From Sphingomonas naphthae (GTDB lineage: Bacteria > Pseudomonadota > Alphaproteobacteria > Sphingomonadales > Sphingomonadaceae): a stretch of DNA of 64,000 nucleotides. The position numbers and the translations under genes are program-made. The stretch spans positions 2,790,001 through 2,854,000 of the forward strand of contig NZ_CP117411.1 in the NCBI RefSeq assembly GCF_028607085.1, read 5' to 3'. The notes below the pieces were generated by a model. It was not told the DNA's origin and ran no database searches. It saw nothing but the letters and a program-made list of their open reading frames with translations. Numbering within the stretch: the first letter of the stretch is position 1; the number at the start of each line of letters is the position of its first letter. Below, piece after piece: positions 14,577 to 23,732 of this stretch.

Positions 14577-16136
14577 ATGTCCGCCACGGCATCCGACCTT
14601 CCTGATGATGTCGCCACCCTCAAGGCGATGGTCTTGGCCGGCCTCGAGCGTGAAGCTCGAATGCAGCATATCATCGACCAGATCACCCGCACGACCTTCG
14701 GGAAACGGTCGGAGAAACTGAGCGAAGATCAGTTGGCGCTTGCCTTTGATGATCTCGACGTCGCCCGTGCTGAACTCGAGGCGCTCGGTGAGCAGGCAGC
14801 AGGCCAGAAGAAGGAACGGGCGCGAAGGGAAAGTGGGACAGCACGGGCGTCGCTGCCGGCGCATCTGACCCGCGTTGAGGAAGTGATCCTTCCAGACGAG
14901 AAGGAATGCCCCTGCTGCGGAGGCACGCTGCACTGCATAGACAGCGACATATCGAGCCGGCTTGATGTGATCCCGGTCCAGTATCGCGTGATCGTCACGT
15001 CCCGACCGAAAATGGCTTGCCGCGCATGCAGCGAGGGGGTGTTCCAGGCGCCCGCGCCTAAGCATGTGGTGCCAGGCGGCCTGCCCACCGAAGCGTTGAT
15101 CGCCGATGTTCTGGTCAAGAAATATGCCGATCACATGCCCTTCTATCGCCAGGCGCAGGCGCTTGTGCGTCAAGGTATCGAGATCGACCGGGGAACTATG
15201 TGCAACTGGGCGGGCCGAGCTGCAGGCTGGCTCGGGCGCCTGACCGGCCGGATGAAGGCTGACCTCCTGACGGGCGGCAGGCTGTTCGTCGATGAGACCA
15301 CTGCCAAGGTCCTGGCCCCCGGCACCGGCAAGGTGAAGACGGGATATCTCTGGGCGATCGCTCGTGATGATGGCGCGCATGGCGGCACCGATCCACCGGC
15401 GATCGCCTACACCTATATGCCGGGGCGTGGGAAAGTCTGGGCAGAAAAATTGCTCGGGGACTTCACCGGCATCGTCCAATGCGATGGCTATGGCGCCTAT
15501 AAGCATATCGAGGCGCTGGACCGGAAGGGCGGCCCGGGAACGCTCGCCTTTTGCTGGGCGCACGTTAGGCGTGGCTTCTTCGACGATGCCAAGGGCGGCA
15601 ACGCCCCCGTCGCCGATGAGGCGCTAAGGCGGATCGCCAGTCTCTATAAGATCGAGGCTCGTATCCGAGGCTCCAGCCCCGAACGCAGGTTGGCGATCCG
15701 CCAGGCTGAAGCCACGCCGATCATCGCCGGCATGCGCCCCTGGCTCGAGGAAATACTGCCCAAGCTGCCCCGAAGCTCCAATACGGCCGAGGCCATCAGA
15801 TACACCCTCAACCACTGGAAAGGCCTCGTCCGCTTCCTTGAGGATGGGCGGATCGAGTTGGACAACAATACCGTCGAACGGTCCATCAGGCCCATTACCC
15901 TCCAGCGGAAAAATGCCCTGTTCACAGGCCATGACCTGGGAGCTGAAAACTGGGCGACCTTCGCCAGCCTCATCGAAACGTGCAAACTGGGTGGTATCAA
16001 CCCTCAGGCCTACCTCACCGATGTCCTCACCCGTATCGTCCTGCGCAACGACACAGATCCAATCGATGATCTGCTCCCTTACAACTGGGTCGATAGCCGC
16101 CTCGCCGCCAGCACCGTCATCGAACAGGCCGCCTAA
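14577..16136 (+). CDS. tnpC: IS66 transposase TnpC
   Basis: The 519-residue DDE transposase of IS66. Domains in order: an N-terminal leucine-rich helix (residues 10-35), the zinc-binding CPCCGG ... CRAC region (about 113-155), the catalytic domain with LFVDETTAKV (first Asp), VQCDGYGAYK (second Asp) and ELDNNTVERSIRPI (Glu), and the C-terminal IS66_C domain. No frameshift or stop is present. It cuts and joins element ends. Confidence 0.96.
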   Translation: MSATASDLPDDVATLKAMVLAGLEREARMQHIIDQITRTTFGKRSEKLSEDQLALAFDDLDVARAELEALGEQAAGQKKERARRESGTARASLPAHLTRVEEVILPDEKECPCCGGTLHCIDSDISSRLDVIPVQYRVIVTSRPKMACRACSEGVFQAPAPKHVVPGGLPTEALIADVLVKKYADHMPFYRQAQALVRQGIEIDRGTMCNWAGRAAGWLGRLTGRMKADLLTGGRLFVDETTAKVLAPGTGKVKTGYLWAIARDDGAHGGTDPPAIAYTYMPGRGKVWAEKLLGDFTGIVQCDGYGAYKHIEALDRKGGPGTLAFCWAHVRRGFFDDAKGGNAPVADEALRRIASLYKIEARIRGSSPERRLAIRQAEATPIIAGMRPWLEEILPKLPRSSNTAEAIRYTLNHWKGLVRFLEDGRIELDNNTVERSIRPITLQRKNALFTGHDLGAENWATFASLIETCKLGGINPQAYLTDVLTRIVLRNDTDPIDDLLPYNWVDSRLAASTVIEQAA

Positions 16137-16167
16137 CGCCTGCCAGCGGGGGTGATTTAGCGCTTAC

Positions 16168-16175
16168 GGCGCAGT
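16168..16175. repeat. IS66 target-site duplication, right copy
   Basis: GGCGCAGT matches 13652-13659 exactly. Confidence 0.9.
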
Positions 16176-17695
16176 CGGCGTTTGGTGACGAGTGTTCGAA
16201 GGGCCCGAGTGCTCGCCGTCCCGTACTGCGCTGCGCCTTCACCTGTGCGGTCGTCACAAGCCTTCTCGGGGGATGCCACGGTGTTCCGCACAAGGCGCCG
16301 GTAAGAGCCTTTGACAAGGTCAGGGCCACGCCGCAGGAGACCGTCATCGCAGTTCCGATCAGCGCAAAGCTCGGCAACCTCGCGCTGGCGTTGAACAAGG
16401 CCGTGCCGAAGCGCCTGTGGTCGATCGACAAGCCTGATCAGCTTTGCGTGGCCTCCAAGCAGGTGAAGGTGCTGTTTGCTCGGGTCAAGACGCCGGACCT
16501 GAAGTGCCGGATCGTCGGCGAGGTGATTCGTGGAGAGATCGCGATCTCCGGAGCGGGCAAGGACATCGTCGTGTCGATCCCCGTGCACGCGACCGTCAGC
16601 GCCAAGGACGTCGGTGGCGTTCTGAGGCAGGAGACGGCCCAGGCCGACGCGCATGTCCGCGCCCGCCTACGCCTCGACCTCGCTGACGACTGGACGCCGC
16701 GCGCGACGGCCGTGATCGCCTATGACTGGGTTGATGCGCCGCACATCCAGTTCCTGGGCCAGCGCATCGAATTCACCGGCAAGGCGGACGATAAGCTGAA
16801 GGGCGTCATCTCAAAGCTCCAGCGGTCGCTTCCAGGAGAGCTCAGGAAGCTGCGTTTCCGCGACCGGGTTGAGTACGCCTGGCGCGGCGCCTTCACGTCG
16901 GTTCAGCTCAACGAGAGCAACCCGCCGGTCTGGATGCAGATCAAGCCACATGAGCTCGATTACGGGGGCTACGAAATAAATGGTGATCGACTGACCCTGA
17001 AACTCGGGATGAGGGCGTCGACCGAGACGTTCGTCGGTCCTCGCCCGGCGGATCCGCCCGCCACGCCCCTTCCGCCGCTCCGGCACGTCGCCGAGAAGGC
17101 AAGCCGCGTGCTGTTCACGATCCCGGTCATAGCCGACTACAGGGAGCTTGAGCCGGTGCTGGCCAGGGCGCTGGCGAAGCGATCGCAGCGACCGTTTCAG
17201 GTCCCCGGCATTGGTCCGGTCAACGCTACATTCGGCAAGGTGCAGGCATACGGCACGACTGGCGGCCGTATCGCGGTCGGTGTGACCTTCAGCGCGGCCC
17301 GTCCGGGAAGCACGCCCTCCCACGGCACGATCTGGTTGACAGCCCGTCCGGTCAACGAGGTCAACAGCCGCCAGATTGGCTTCGCTGATCTCGAGGTGAG
17401 CGGCGTCACTAACTCGACCGGCACCGGGCTGCTCATCAAGCTGGCGAACACGCCAGGCCTCTCCAGCACGATTGCGGGCGCCCTGACGCAGAACTTCAGC
17501 AACGACTATGACAAGTTGCTGTCGAAGGTCGGGCAGGCGGTTTCCGAGAAGCGCGTCGGCGACCTTGTCGTGCGCGCCCGGATCACGGACGTGCGCACCG
17601 GCCGGATCGTCGCCGCAGGCCAAGGCGTCTACCTGCCGGTCTGGGGCAAAGGCACCGCAAGTATCGAACTCGCCCCGACTTCCCTTTCGAACTAG
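16168..17695 (+). pseudogene. DUF4403 lipoprotein gene, main part, 5' end displaced by IS66
   Basis: The frame is open from the IS66 right end to 17695. It encodes a lipoprotein signal (AFTCAVVTSLLGGC at 16233-16276, lipobox LGGC) followed by a ~470-residue DUF4403 protein: VPISAKLGNLALALNKAVPK, FRDRVEYAWRGAFTSV and a repeated barrel-like half beginning VLFTIPVIADYRELE. DUF4403 proteins are outer-membrane-associated, BPI/TULIP-like folds of unknown role. The first usable conventional start in this piece is TTG 16391, which lies after the lipobox, so the intact product can no longer be lipidated. Joining it to 13611-13659 restores one frame. The body is undamaged, so the insertion is recent. 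Confidence 0.75.
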
Positions 17696-17718
17696 TATCT
17701 TGCCGCAAGCGCGGTCGG

Positions 17719-20700
17719 TCAGGGCTCGGCTGACAGGGCCTCGACCAGCTCTTCGACTCTCTCCAACCTCGCGGCCGGATCCTGGATGCTCTCCGAGAGC
17801 AGCAGGCGACCCTTCTTCTCCTCGAGTCCCAAGGACTTCGCGTCACGATCGAAGTCGCTGCGGGGTGTCAGCGCGACGGCAGCCGGGCCCGCGTCGATCC
17901 GCGCGATCCTAGCGACACGTGATGCCACGCGGACGCGCGCGATCCTGAGTAGTGTTTCCGCCTCAGGCGGCATCGTTCCGAACCTGTCGGCGAGCTCGTC
18001 GGCGAACATCTGAAGCCCGTCGCCGTCCTCGATGCGGGCCAACCGACAGTAGAGCGTTACCCGCAGCTCCTCGTCAGGCAGCCAGCTCTCCGGAAATCTA
18101 CCGACGACGCCGAGGTTGAGCTCAGGGCTCCAGCGCTCGGTGTCCTCGCCGCGCGACGCGCGGATGGAGGCCTCGAGGAGGTGCTGATAGAGATCGACGC
18201 CTATCAGCTTCATGTGCCCGGCTTGAGCCTCGCCGAGCAGGTCACCCGCCCCGCGCATGTCGAGATCCTGCGCGCTGATCGCGAAACCGGCGCCCAGGCG
18301 GTCGAAAGCCTCGAGCGTGCGCAGCCGCTTGAGGGTGCGTGGGGCGATCTCCGCGGACGGATCGGTGAGCAGCAGAACCTGCCCACGACGGCTACCCCTC
18401 CCGACGCGACCACGAAGCTGATGGAGCTGGGACAACCCGAAGCGGTCCGCGCGCCAGATGACCATTGTGTTAGCGCGAGGGACGTCGAGGCCGGCCTCGA
18501 TGATGTTGGTTGCAAGGAGAACGTCGCCGTCGCCTCGACCGAACCGGACCATGGCATCGTCGATCTCCGGCGCGGGCATCTTTCCATGCGCCTGAACCAG
18601 TTCGAGCTCCGGGACGATCTTCTCCAACTGGGCGGCTAGAACCGCCATGTCCTCGATCCTCGGTACGACGACGAAGCTCTGGCCGCCCCGGCTCTTCTCG
18701 CGCAGCAGCGCGGTCCGGACCGTCTCCGGCACGAATGGTCCAACCGAGGTGCGGATGGGCTGACGACGCGCGGGCGGCGTCGCGATCACCGATAGTTGTT
18801 GGAGGCCGACTAGAGCGGTCTGCAGGGTTCGCGGGATCGGGGTGGCGGAGAGTGTGAGTACGTGCCCCGCGCCAAGCTCGCGCATCCGTGCCTTGTCGGC
18901 GGCGCCGAAACGCTGCTCCTCATCAATGACAACGAGCGCGAGATCCTTGTAGGTCACGCCCTTGGCGGCGACGGCCCCTGTCCCGACCACGACTCCGATT
19001 GATCCGTCGGCGAGACCCGACTTCACCTGCTTCCTCTCGGCAGCGGTCGAGAGACGGGACAATCCTGCCACGACGATGCCCGTGCCCTCGAACCGCTCGG
19101 TGAAGCTCTCGATATGCTGACGTGCCAGGACAGTCGTCGGAGCGGCGACCGCGACCTGCCGTCCGGCGAGCGCTGCGATGGCCGCTGCGCGCAGCGCGAC
19201 CTCGGTCTTGCCATATCCCACGTCCCCGACGACCAGCCGGTCCATGGGTTGGCCGGATGCCAGATCGTCGCGCACGGCTTCTATCGCCCGCGCCTGATCG
19301 GGCGTCTCGCTGAACGGGAATCCAGCGGCGAACCGTTCGTATGCGTCGGCTGCCGGTTCCAGCTTCGGCGCCGTTCGCTCGGCGCGTTCCCCGGCGAGCT
19401 TCGTCAGTTCACGCGCGCTCTCCGCGATCGCTGCGTCAATTGCGCCGCGACGCTTCTCCCAGCTTCCGCCATCGAGCTTGTCCAGCGTGACGGCATCCGC
19501 CTCCGCGCCATAGCGCCAGATGCGGTCCGCCTCCGCCACCGGCACGAGACGTATTCCGCCGTCCGCGAAGGTCAGGGCGATGGCATCGCCGGAGTCGGCG
19601 CCGTCGACCTCGGGCATCCGCTCGAGACCGGCAACGACCGATATGCCGTGATCCTCGTGGACCACCACGTCTCCGACCCGGATTTCCCCGAAGGAGAAAA
19701 GCGTGGTGTCGGCCGGCGCCGTTGGGGCGTCCCCGCGCTCCGCCCGGCTACCCAAGAGATCCGCAGCGGCGACCGCCAGCACGCCTTCGCGGTTGAAGCC
19801 CCGCTCGACGGGCATGGTGAGGGCGTGGACCGAACCGGGCTCTGCGGCGGCGATCTCCGCCCAGGACCCCGCATGACCGACTGGCCGCTTCATCGCGGAG
19901 GCAACTCGGCTGGAGAGGAACCGGAGATCGCGCTCACTACCGAGGAGCGCGATCTTCAGTCCGGCCTCCGCCGCCGCTAGCGCGGCCTTTGCGAAGGTTT
20001 GCAGCGGACGCTTGGCTTCGACGAAGCGCGGCGGTGCTTCGCTCGCCGGTTGAAGTTCGACCACCTCCCGTCTCGATAGCGTTTTGCGCCAGAGGGCGTC
20101 GGTCGCCACGTCGCGCACCGCGCGCTTCGGACGACGGCGTGCGGCATCCTGCGCCAGCGCGATGAATCGCCTGCGACGATCGTCCGAGGGGGCGGGAACG
20201 ACCACGCGGAAATCAGGCAGGTGATCCAGTAACGTCACGGCCCTCTCACCGAGCGGCGGCTCGGCTACGCGCCCCAGCTCCCGCCGATCGCATTCCGCCG
20301 TCGTGCGCTGATCAGCCGGATCGAAGATGCGGATGGCGGCCACGCGTCCCTCGCTCGCCTCGATCCGGAGGGGGGCGTCGGCGTCGGCCGGATAGACGTC
20401 GAGAACCTGTCCGCGCAGTCCGATCTCACCCGGCTCGTCTACGCGTTCATCGGGGATGTAGCCGATTTCCTCCAATCGCCCGAAGAGCTCCCCCAGATCG
20501 ACTGCCTCGCCCACCACGACGCGCGGGAGCACCGCGTCGAAGGCGGCAGGCTCGGGATAGAGGCGGCCGAGCGCCTCTCCCGTCGTGATGCAGACGATGC
20601 GGGGTCGTTCGGGCTCCGCCAGCAGTTGTCTGATCCGAAGCAGCGTCGAAACCCGCCGGCCGACGTTGGCGGGGGACGCGGGCGAGTCGTCTCCTGGCAG

Positions 20701-20910
20701 CGCGTCGCTGCTTGGGCAGAAGAGGACGGCGGCTTCCGGTGCGGCGGCAGCCAGCGCCTGCGTGACGGCCACTCCGCGCTGCTCGTCCGCAGCTGCGAAG
20801 AGTATGTCCCCGACGGAGGCGAGTTTCGCCAGGTCGACGGCGATTTCGCCGATGCCGAGCGTCGCCTCCTCCGGGGGTGCCGACAGAATTTCGTCGGCAG
20901 CTGCAGTCAT
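17719..20910 (-). CDS. Mfd-like transcription-repair coupling helicase (probable second paralogue)
   Basis: The 1063-residue protein starts at ATG 20910 behind GGGGGAG. It shows the Mfd order: degenerate UvrB-like N-terminal domains (1-300), an RNAP-interaction/CarD-type domain VGDVVVHEDHGI (about 410), then the SF2 translocase with Walker A GDVGYGKTE (about 562), DEEQRFG (about 663), TLSATPIPRTL and GRVGR, and a C-terminal TRCF domain. Mfd pushes stalled RNA polymerase and recruits UvrA. Many N-terminal Gly/Phe positions are changed, and the length is about 90 aa below canonical Mfd. Sphingomonads also carry a housekeeping mfd, so this is probably a stress paralogue. A perfect EcfG-type promoter and an adjacent FNR-like box precede it. 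Confidence 0.82.
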   Translation of the reverse strand: MTAAADEILSAPPEEATLGIGEIAVDLAKLASVGDILFAAADEQRGVAVTQALAAAAPEAAVLFCPSSDALPGDDSPASPANVGRRVSTLLRIRQLLAEPERPRIVCITTGEALGRLYPEPAAFDAVLPRVVVGEAVDLGELFGRLEEIGYIPDERVDEPGEIGLRGQVLDVYPADADAPLRIEASEGRVAAIRIFDPADQRTTAECDRRELGRVAEPPLGERAVTLLDHLPDFRVVVPAPSDDRRRRFIALAQDAARRRPKRAVRDVATDALWRKTLSRREVVELQPASEAPPRFVEAKRPLQTFAKAALAAAEAGLKIALLGSERDLRFLSSRVASAMKRPVGHAGSWAEIAAAEPGSVHALTMPVERGFNREGVLAVAAADLLGSRAERGDAPTAPADTTLFSFGEIRVGDVVVHEDHGISVVAGLERMPEVDGADSGDAIALTFADGGIRLVPVAEADRIWRYGAEADAVTLDKLDGGSWEKRRGAIDAAIAESARELTKLAGERAERTAPKLEPAADAYERFAAGFPFSETPDQARAIEAVRDDLASGQPMDRLVVGDVGYGKTEVALRAAAIAALAGRQVAVAAPTTVLARQHIESFTERFEGTGIVVAGLSRLSTAAERKQVKSGLADGSIGVVVGTGAVAAKGVTYKDLALVVIDEEQRFGAADKARMRELGAGHVLTLSATPIPRTLQTALVGLQQLSVIATPPARRQPIRTSVGPFVPETVRTALLREKSRGGQSFVVVPRIEDMAVLAAQLEKIVPELELVQAHGKMPAPEIDDAMVRFGRGDGDVLLATNIIEAGLDVPRANTMVIWRADRFGLSQLHQLRGRVGRGSRRGQVLLLTDPSAEIAPRTLKRLRTLEAFDRLGAGFAISAQDLDMRGAGDLLGEAQAGHMKLIGVDLYQHLLEASIRASRGEDTERWSPELNLGVVGRFPESWLPDEELRVTLYCRLARIEDGDGLQMFADELADRFGTMPPEAETLLRIARVRVASRVARIARIDAGPAAVALTPRSDFDRDAKSLGLEEKKGRLLLSESIQDPAARLERVEELVEALSAEP

Positions 20911-20957
20911 TTACGATCTCCCCCAAACGGGGCTGATCTCCCCATGTCGAGCGCCCG

Positions 20958-20982
20958 AACGGACCAGCGATCGCCACGTTCC
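20958..20982 (-). promoter_or_regulatory. EcfG-type promoter of the Mfd-like gene
   Basis: On the minus strand GGAAC-N16-CGTT is a perfect match to the alphaproteobacterial general stress response promoter. The -10 lies 48 bp upstream of ATG 20910. Confidence 0.65.
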
Positions 20983-20988
20983 TCGGCA

Positions 20989-21002
20989 CTGATCCACATC
21001 AG
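20989..21002. promoter_or_regulatory. FNR/FixK-like box between Mfd-like and DUF2252 genes
   Basis: CTGATCCACATCAG is a perfect dyad differing from the box at 5202-5215 by one spacer base. It is 6 bp upstream of the -35 of the Mfd-like promoter and could also act on the divergent DUF2252 gene. Confidence 0.45.
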
Positions 21003-21050
21003 TCCGTATTACCAGGCACGGGAATTGTTGCTGTGAGCAACAGTGGGATA

Positions 21051-21075
21051 GGAACGCGGGACTTCCCTATGCGCT
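21051..21075 (+). promoter_or_regulatory. Weak EcfG-like promoter of the DUF2252 gene
   Basis: GGAAC-N16-CGCT has an exact -35 and one mismatch in the -10, 41 bp before ATG 21116. Confidence 0.3.
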
Positions 21076-21115
21076 TGGCAACACTGCGGAAACGTGGCGA
21101 TGGAGGACGGTATTG

Positions 21116-22339
21116 ATGGCAAGCGGCCCGGGCGCTCATTCGCTGGCACCTTCAGCCGGTGATCGCAGGACGGTTTTGGAGGCGGCCCGAACGCTGAAGA
21201 TGGCCCGCTCCACTCACGCCTATGTCCGCGGCAACACCGTCAAGTTCTACGAATGGCTCGCTGCGTCCTCGGCGGCGAAGCGGCTGCCGCAGGGTCCGGC
21301 AATCTGGATCTGTGGCGACTGCCACCTCGGTAACCTCGGTCCGCTGAGCGACGGCGAGGGTAACGTGGAGATCCAGATCCGCGATCTCGATCAGACGGTA
21401 ATCGGCAATCCTGCGCACGATCTCATCCGACTTGGCCTCTCGCTCGCGACGGCAGCGCGCGGTTCGGACCTGCCGGGCGTGACGACGGCTCGAATGGTTG
21501 AGGAGATGATCGACGGCTACGAGCATGCACTTGCAGATCGCGAGGAGGAATACCTCGGCCGCGAGCCAGAGGTCGTTCGCGTGGTCAAGCGGCGCGCCCT
21601 CGGCCGACGGTGGCGCCATCTCGCGAAGGAGCGGATCGACGGACCCGAGCCGACCATCCCCATCGGCAAGAAGTTCTGGCCGTTGGAACCTGCGGAGCGA
21701 TCAGCGCTGGTCGAGCTTTTCTCTGATCCGGACGTCAAACACGCCATCCTATCGTTGGACGGCAGGGACCGCGCTCGCGAACTGCGTCTGGTCGATGCCG
21801 CCTATTGGATGAAGGGCTGCAGCTCGCTCGGGCTGCTCCGCTATGCGGGAATCATCGCTATAAAGGGGGCAAAGGGCCGCGAGAGCTTCGCGCTGGTCGA
21901 CATCAAGGAGGCGATTGCCGCTGCAGCCCCGATCGCACCGCAGGCCGTGATGCCGGCGGACCCGGCCGAGCGCGTCGTCGCCGGTGCCCGCGCGCTGTCG
22001 CCGCATCTCGGCGAGCGCACGATTGCGGCTCGCCTCCTCGGCAAGTCGGTCTTTATCCGAGAGTTGGCTCCGCAGGACATGAAGCTGGAGGTCGAGCAGT
22101 TCACTGAGAGCCAGGCGGTGAAGGCCGCGCGGTACCTCGCCTTCATCGTGGGCAAGGCGCACGCGCGACAGATGGACAGAGGGCAGCGCAATTCGTGGCG
22201 GCGAACACTTCTCGACCACCACGGATCAGGGATCGATGCCCCCACGTGGCTCTGGCAGGCCGTAGTCGATCTTTCAGGCTCGCACGAAGCTGGATACCTC
22301 GAGCATTGCCGTCGGTACGCCTTGCAGCGCGTAGCCTAG
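21116..22339 (+). CDS. DUF2252 family protein
   Basis: The 407-residue protein starts at ATG 21116 (GGAGG nine bases upstream; TTG 21113 also possible). Family marks are ARSTHAYVRGNTVKFYEWL near residue 30, WICGDCHLGNLGPL (about 67-80) and IRDLDQTVIGNPAHDLIRL (about 95-115). These resemble the HGDxHxxN and D-x-D loops of kinase-like folds. DUF2252 proteins are uncharacterised, and an aminoglycoside-phosphotransferase-like fold is inferred. It is shorter at the N-terminus than many members. Its stop overlaps by 4 bp, tail-to-tail, the stop of the TrxB-like gene. Confidence 0.85.
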   Translation: MASGPGAHSLAPSAGDRRTVLEAARTLKMARSTHAYVRGNTVKFYEWLAASSAAKRLPQGPAIWICGDCHLGNLGPLSDGEGNVEIQIRDLDQTVIGNPAHDLIRLGLSLATAARGSDLPGVTTARMVEEMIDGYEHALADREEEYLGREPEVVRVVKRRALGRRWRHLAKERIDGPEPTIPIGKKFWPLEPAERSALVELFSDPDVKHAILSLDGRDRARELRLVDAAYWMKGCSSLGLLRYAGIIAIKGAKGRESFALVDIKEAIAAAAPIAPQAVMPADPAERVVAGARALSPHLGERTIAARLLGKSVFIRELAPQDMKLEVEQFTESQAVKAARYLAFIVGKAHARQMDRGQRNSWRRTLLDHHGSGIDAPTWLWQAVVDLSGSHEAGYLEHCRRYALQRVA

Positions 22340-23268
22340 TCTGGGCTTTGACCGCGGGCTTCGCGACGGATCGGACGACGCTCTGCGAGGTCGTTCCGGA
22401 TAGTCGTTGCCGCGACACCGCCTTCGCCCATCGCGTGACTGATCTGGTCGAGGCCGAAGACGACGTCGCCAGCCGCGTAAAGACCTGGAATGTCGGTGCG
22501 CTGGTGCCGATCGACCACCATGCAGCCGTCATCGCTCATCTCGACACCGAGAGGCTTCGCAAGGTCGGAGTGGATCCGAGAACCGAGCGCCGGATAGGCC
22601 GTAGCGAAGTGTCGTCGTCCCGACGGCACTTCCAGCACGATGTCGTCGTCGCCGATCTCGATGTTGACGCATGGCCCGTCGACGATATCGACGCCGGCGT
22701 CCCGGAGCGTCTGTCGCTGGTCGGCATTCAAATCATGGGGTCCGCTCGGAGCGATCAGCGTTACGTCGGCGGTATAGCTTCGTAGGAAGTTCGCCTCGCG
22801 CGATCCGTGCTCGCCGGTCCCAATGACCGCGACGCGCTGGTCAGTCACCTCGAAGCCATCGCAGATCGGGCAGTAGCGCAGCAGACCGCGGCTCAACGCC
22901 GCATCATGGTCGTTAAGATCCATCTCCGGCCGGTTGTTCGCCGCGCCAGTGGCCAGCAGGACGGCGCAACATCGGTAGCCCGAACCCGCCGCCCAGACGA
23001 CGAAGCCGTCGCCATCCCGCTCTATCGCGGTCGCCTCGCCAATCTCGTTTATGGCACCATAGTTCACAGCCTGCGTCCTCATCCGCTCGACCAGATCCGC
23101 CCCTGTGATCCCGTCCGGAAAACCAGAGTGATTGCGCGTTCTTGGTATCGAATTGGCTCGGCCGCCGCCGCGGTCGATCACCGTTACGCCAAGGTGGAAC
23201 CGGGCAAGGTAGATGGCGGCGGTCAGTCCTGCAGGTCCACCGCCGATGACGACGACGTCCGTGAACAC
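22336..23268 (-). CDS. Thioredoxin reductase-like FAD/NAD(P) oxidoreductase
   Basis: A 310-residue two-domain flavoprotein. The FAD motif VVVIGGGPAGLTAA is at residues 5-18, the redox pair is in RYCPICDG (CxxC, about 132-140), the NADPH motif VAVIGTGEHG about 147-156, and the C-terminal FAD motif GLYAAGDVV about 262-270. This is the TrxB layout. The CPIC active site differs from the canonical CATC, so the partner may be a different thiol protein. It is the last copy of a type also present as a decayed fragment at 57040-57177. An FNR-like half-conserved box lies at 23427-23440. Confidence 0.88.
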   Translation of the reverse strand: MFTDVVVIGGGPAGLTAAIYLARFHLGVTVIDRGGGRANSIPRTRNHSGFPDGITGADLVERMRTQAVNYGAINEIGEATAIERDGDGFVVWAAGSGYRCCAVLLATGAANNRPEMDLNDHDAALSRGLLRYCPICDGFEVTDQRVAVIGTGEHGSREANFLRSYTADVTLIAPSGPHDLNADQRQTLRDAGVDIVDGPCVNIEIGDDDIVLEVPSGRRHFATAYPALGSRIHSDLAKPLGVEMSDDGCMVVDRHQRTDIPGLYAAGDVVFGLDQISHAMGEGGVAATTIRNDLAERRPIRREARGQSPD

Positions 23269-23426
23269 TTCTTCGCGTCCGGCAGTATTCTCTCGACTCG
23301 TGGATGGCAGGCCCGCGCTAAAACTCCGAGATCATTCGGTCTCCATGTTTCGGTTGCCGGCCGGATTCTCGTCATGAGCTCGTACACGATCTCGCGCATG
23401 ATGCGGCAGCAGGCACGTAGCAGAAC

Positions 23427-23440
23427 CTGATCTATGTCAG
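23427..23440. promoter_or_regulatory. FNR/FixK-like box, weaker
   Basis: CTGATCTATGTCAG has arms CTGAT/GTCAG with one mismatch in the dyad. It is about 159 bp upstream of the TrxB-like start. The surrounding 23269-23708 holds no convincing gene. Confidence 0.3.
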
Positions 23441-23676
23441 TGCGAAGGCCGCCGGGCAGAAGTGGGGCTCGGGTGATGCTTGAAACGGATGTCTCCTTTA
23501 CTGCCCTGGCTGAACGAGGTGCGTCGATCCCGAAGCAGAAGAGCTAGGCTAACATGCGGGACCGGAGAACTTGCCTCCTGAGTCGTTCCCAAACCCTGCC
23601 GGGAGCGCGAGGCAGTATAGTGCATGAGAGCGGCTCTGGCCGCGAAGTGAACTCAGCCGAGCCCAAACCAACCGTC

Positions 23677-23732
23677 GCACTCAGAGCGCCGCGGGAAGAC
23701 CGCGGCACTCAGAGCGCCGCGGGAAGACCGCG
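23677..23732. repeat. 28-bp perfect tandem duplication at the 3' end of the histidine kinase gene
   Basis: A 28-bp unit beginning GCACTCAGAGCGCCGCGGGA occurs twice head to tail (23677-23704, 23705-23732). It contains the stop codon and last codons of the kinase gene. Only the copy nearer the gene is read; the second is a non-coding duplicate. There are only two units, so it is not a CRISPR array. Confidence 0.9.

Larger units (their letters stand above)
13660..16167 (+). mobile_element. IS66-family insertion sequence, complete
   Basis: The element is 2508 bp. The ends are inverted repeats starting GTAAGCGC: left GTAAGCGCGAAAACGTCCCC and right (complement) GTAAGCGCTAAATCACCCCC. It is flanked by 8-bp direct repeats GGCGCAGT. 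All three IS66 genes (tnpA, tnpB, tnpC) are open and complete, so the copy could be active. The intact target duplication shows insertion without later rearrangement. It disrupts the 5' end of a DUF4403 lipoprotein gene. Confidence 0.95.

Noticed and set aside
14316-15563. 415-aa ORF antisense to the IS66 genes
   Set aside because: Shadow of tnpB/tnpC in high-GC DNA, no recognisable domain.
16811-17623. 270-aa ORF antisense to DUF4403
   Set aside because: Shadow frame; the sense strand has a continuous DUF4403 protein.
23677-23732. Possible CRISPR array
   Set aside because: Only two directly abutting copies and no spacer.
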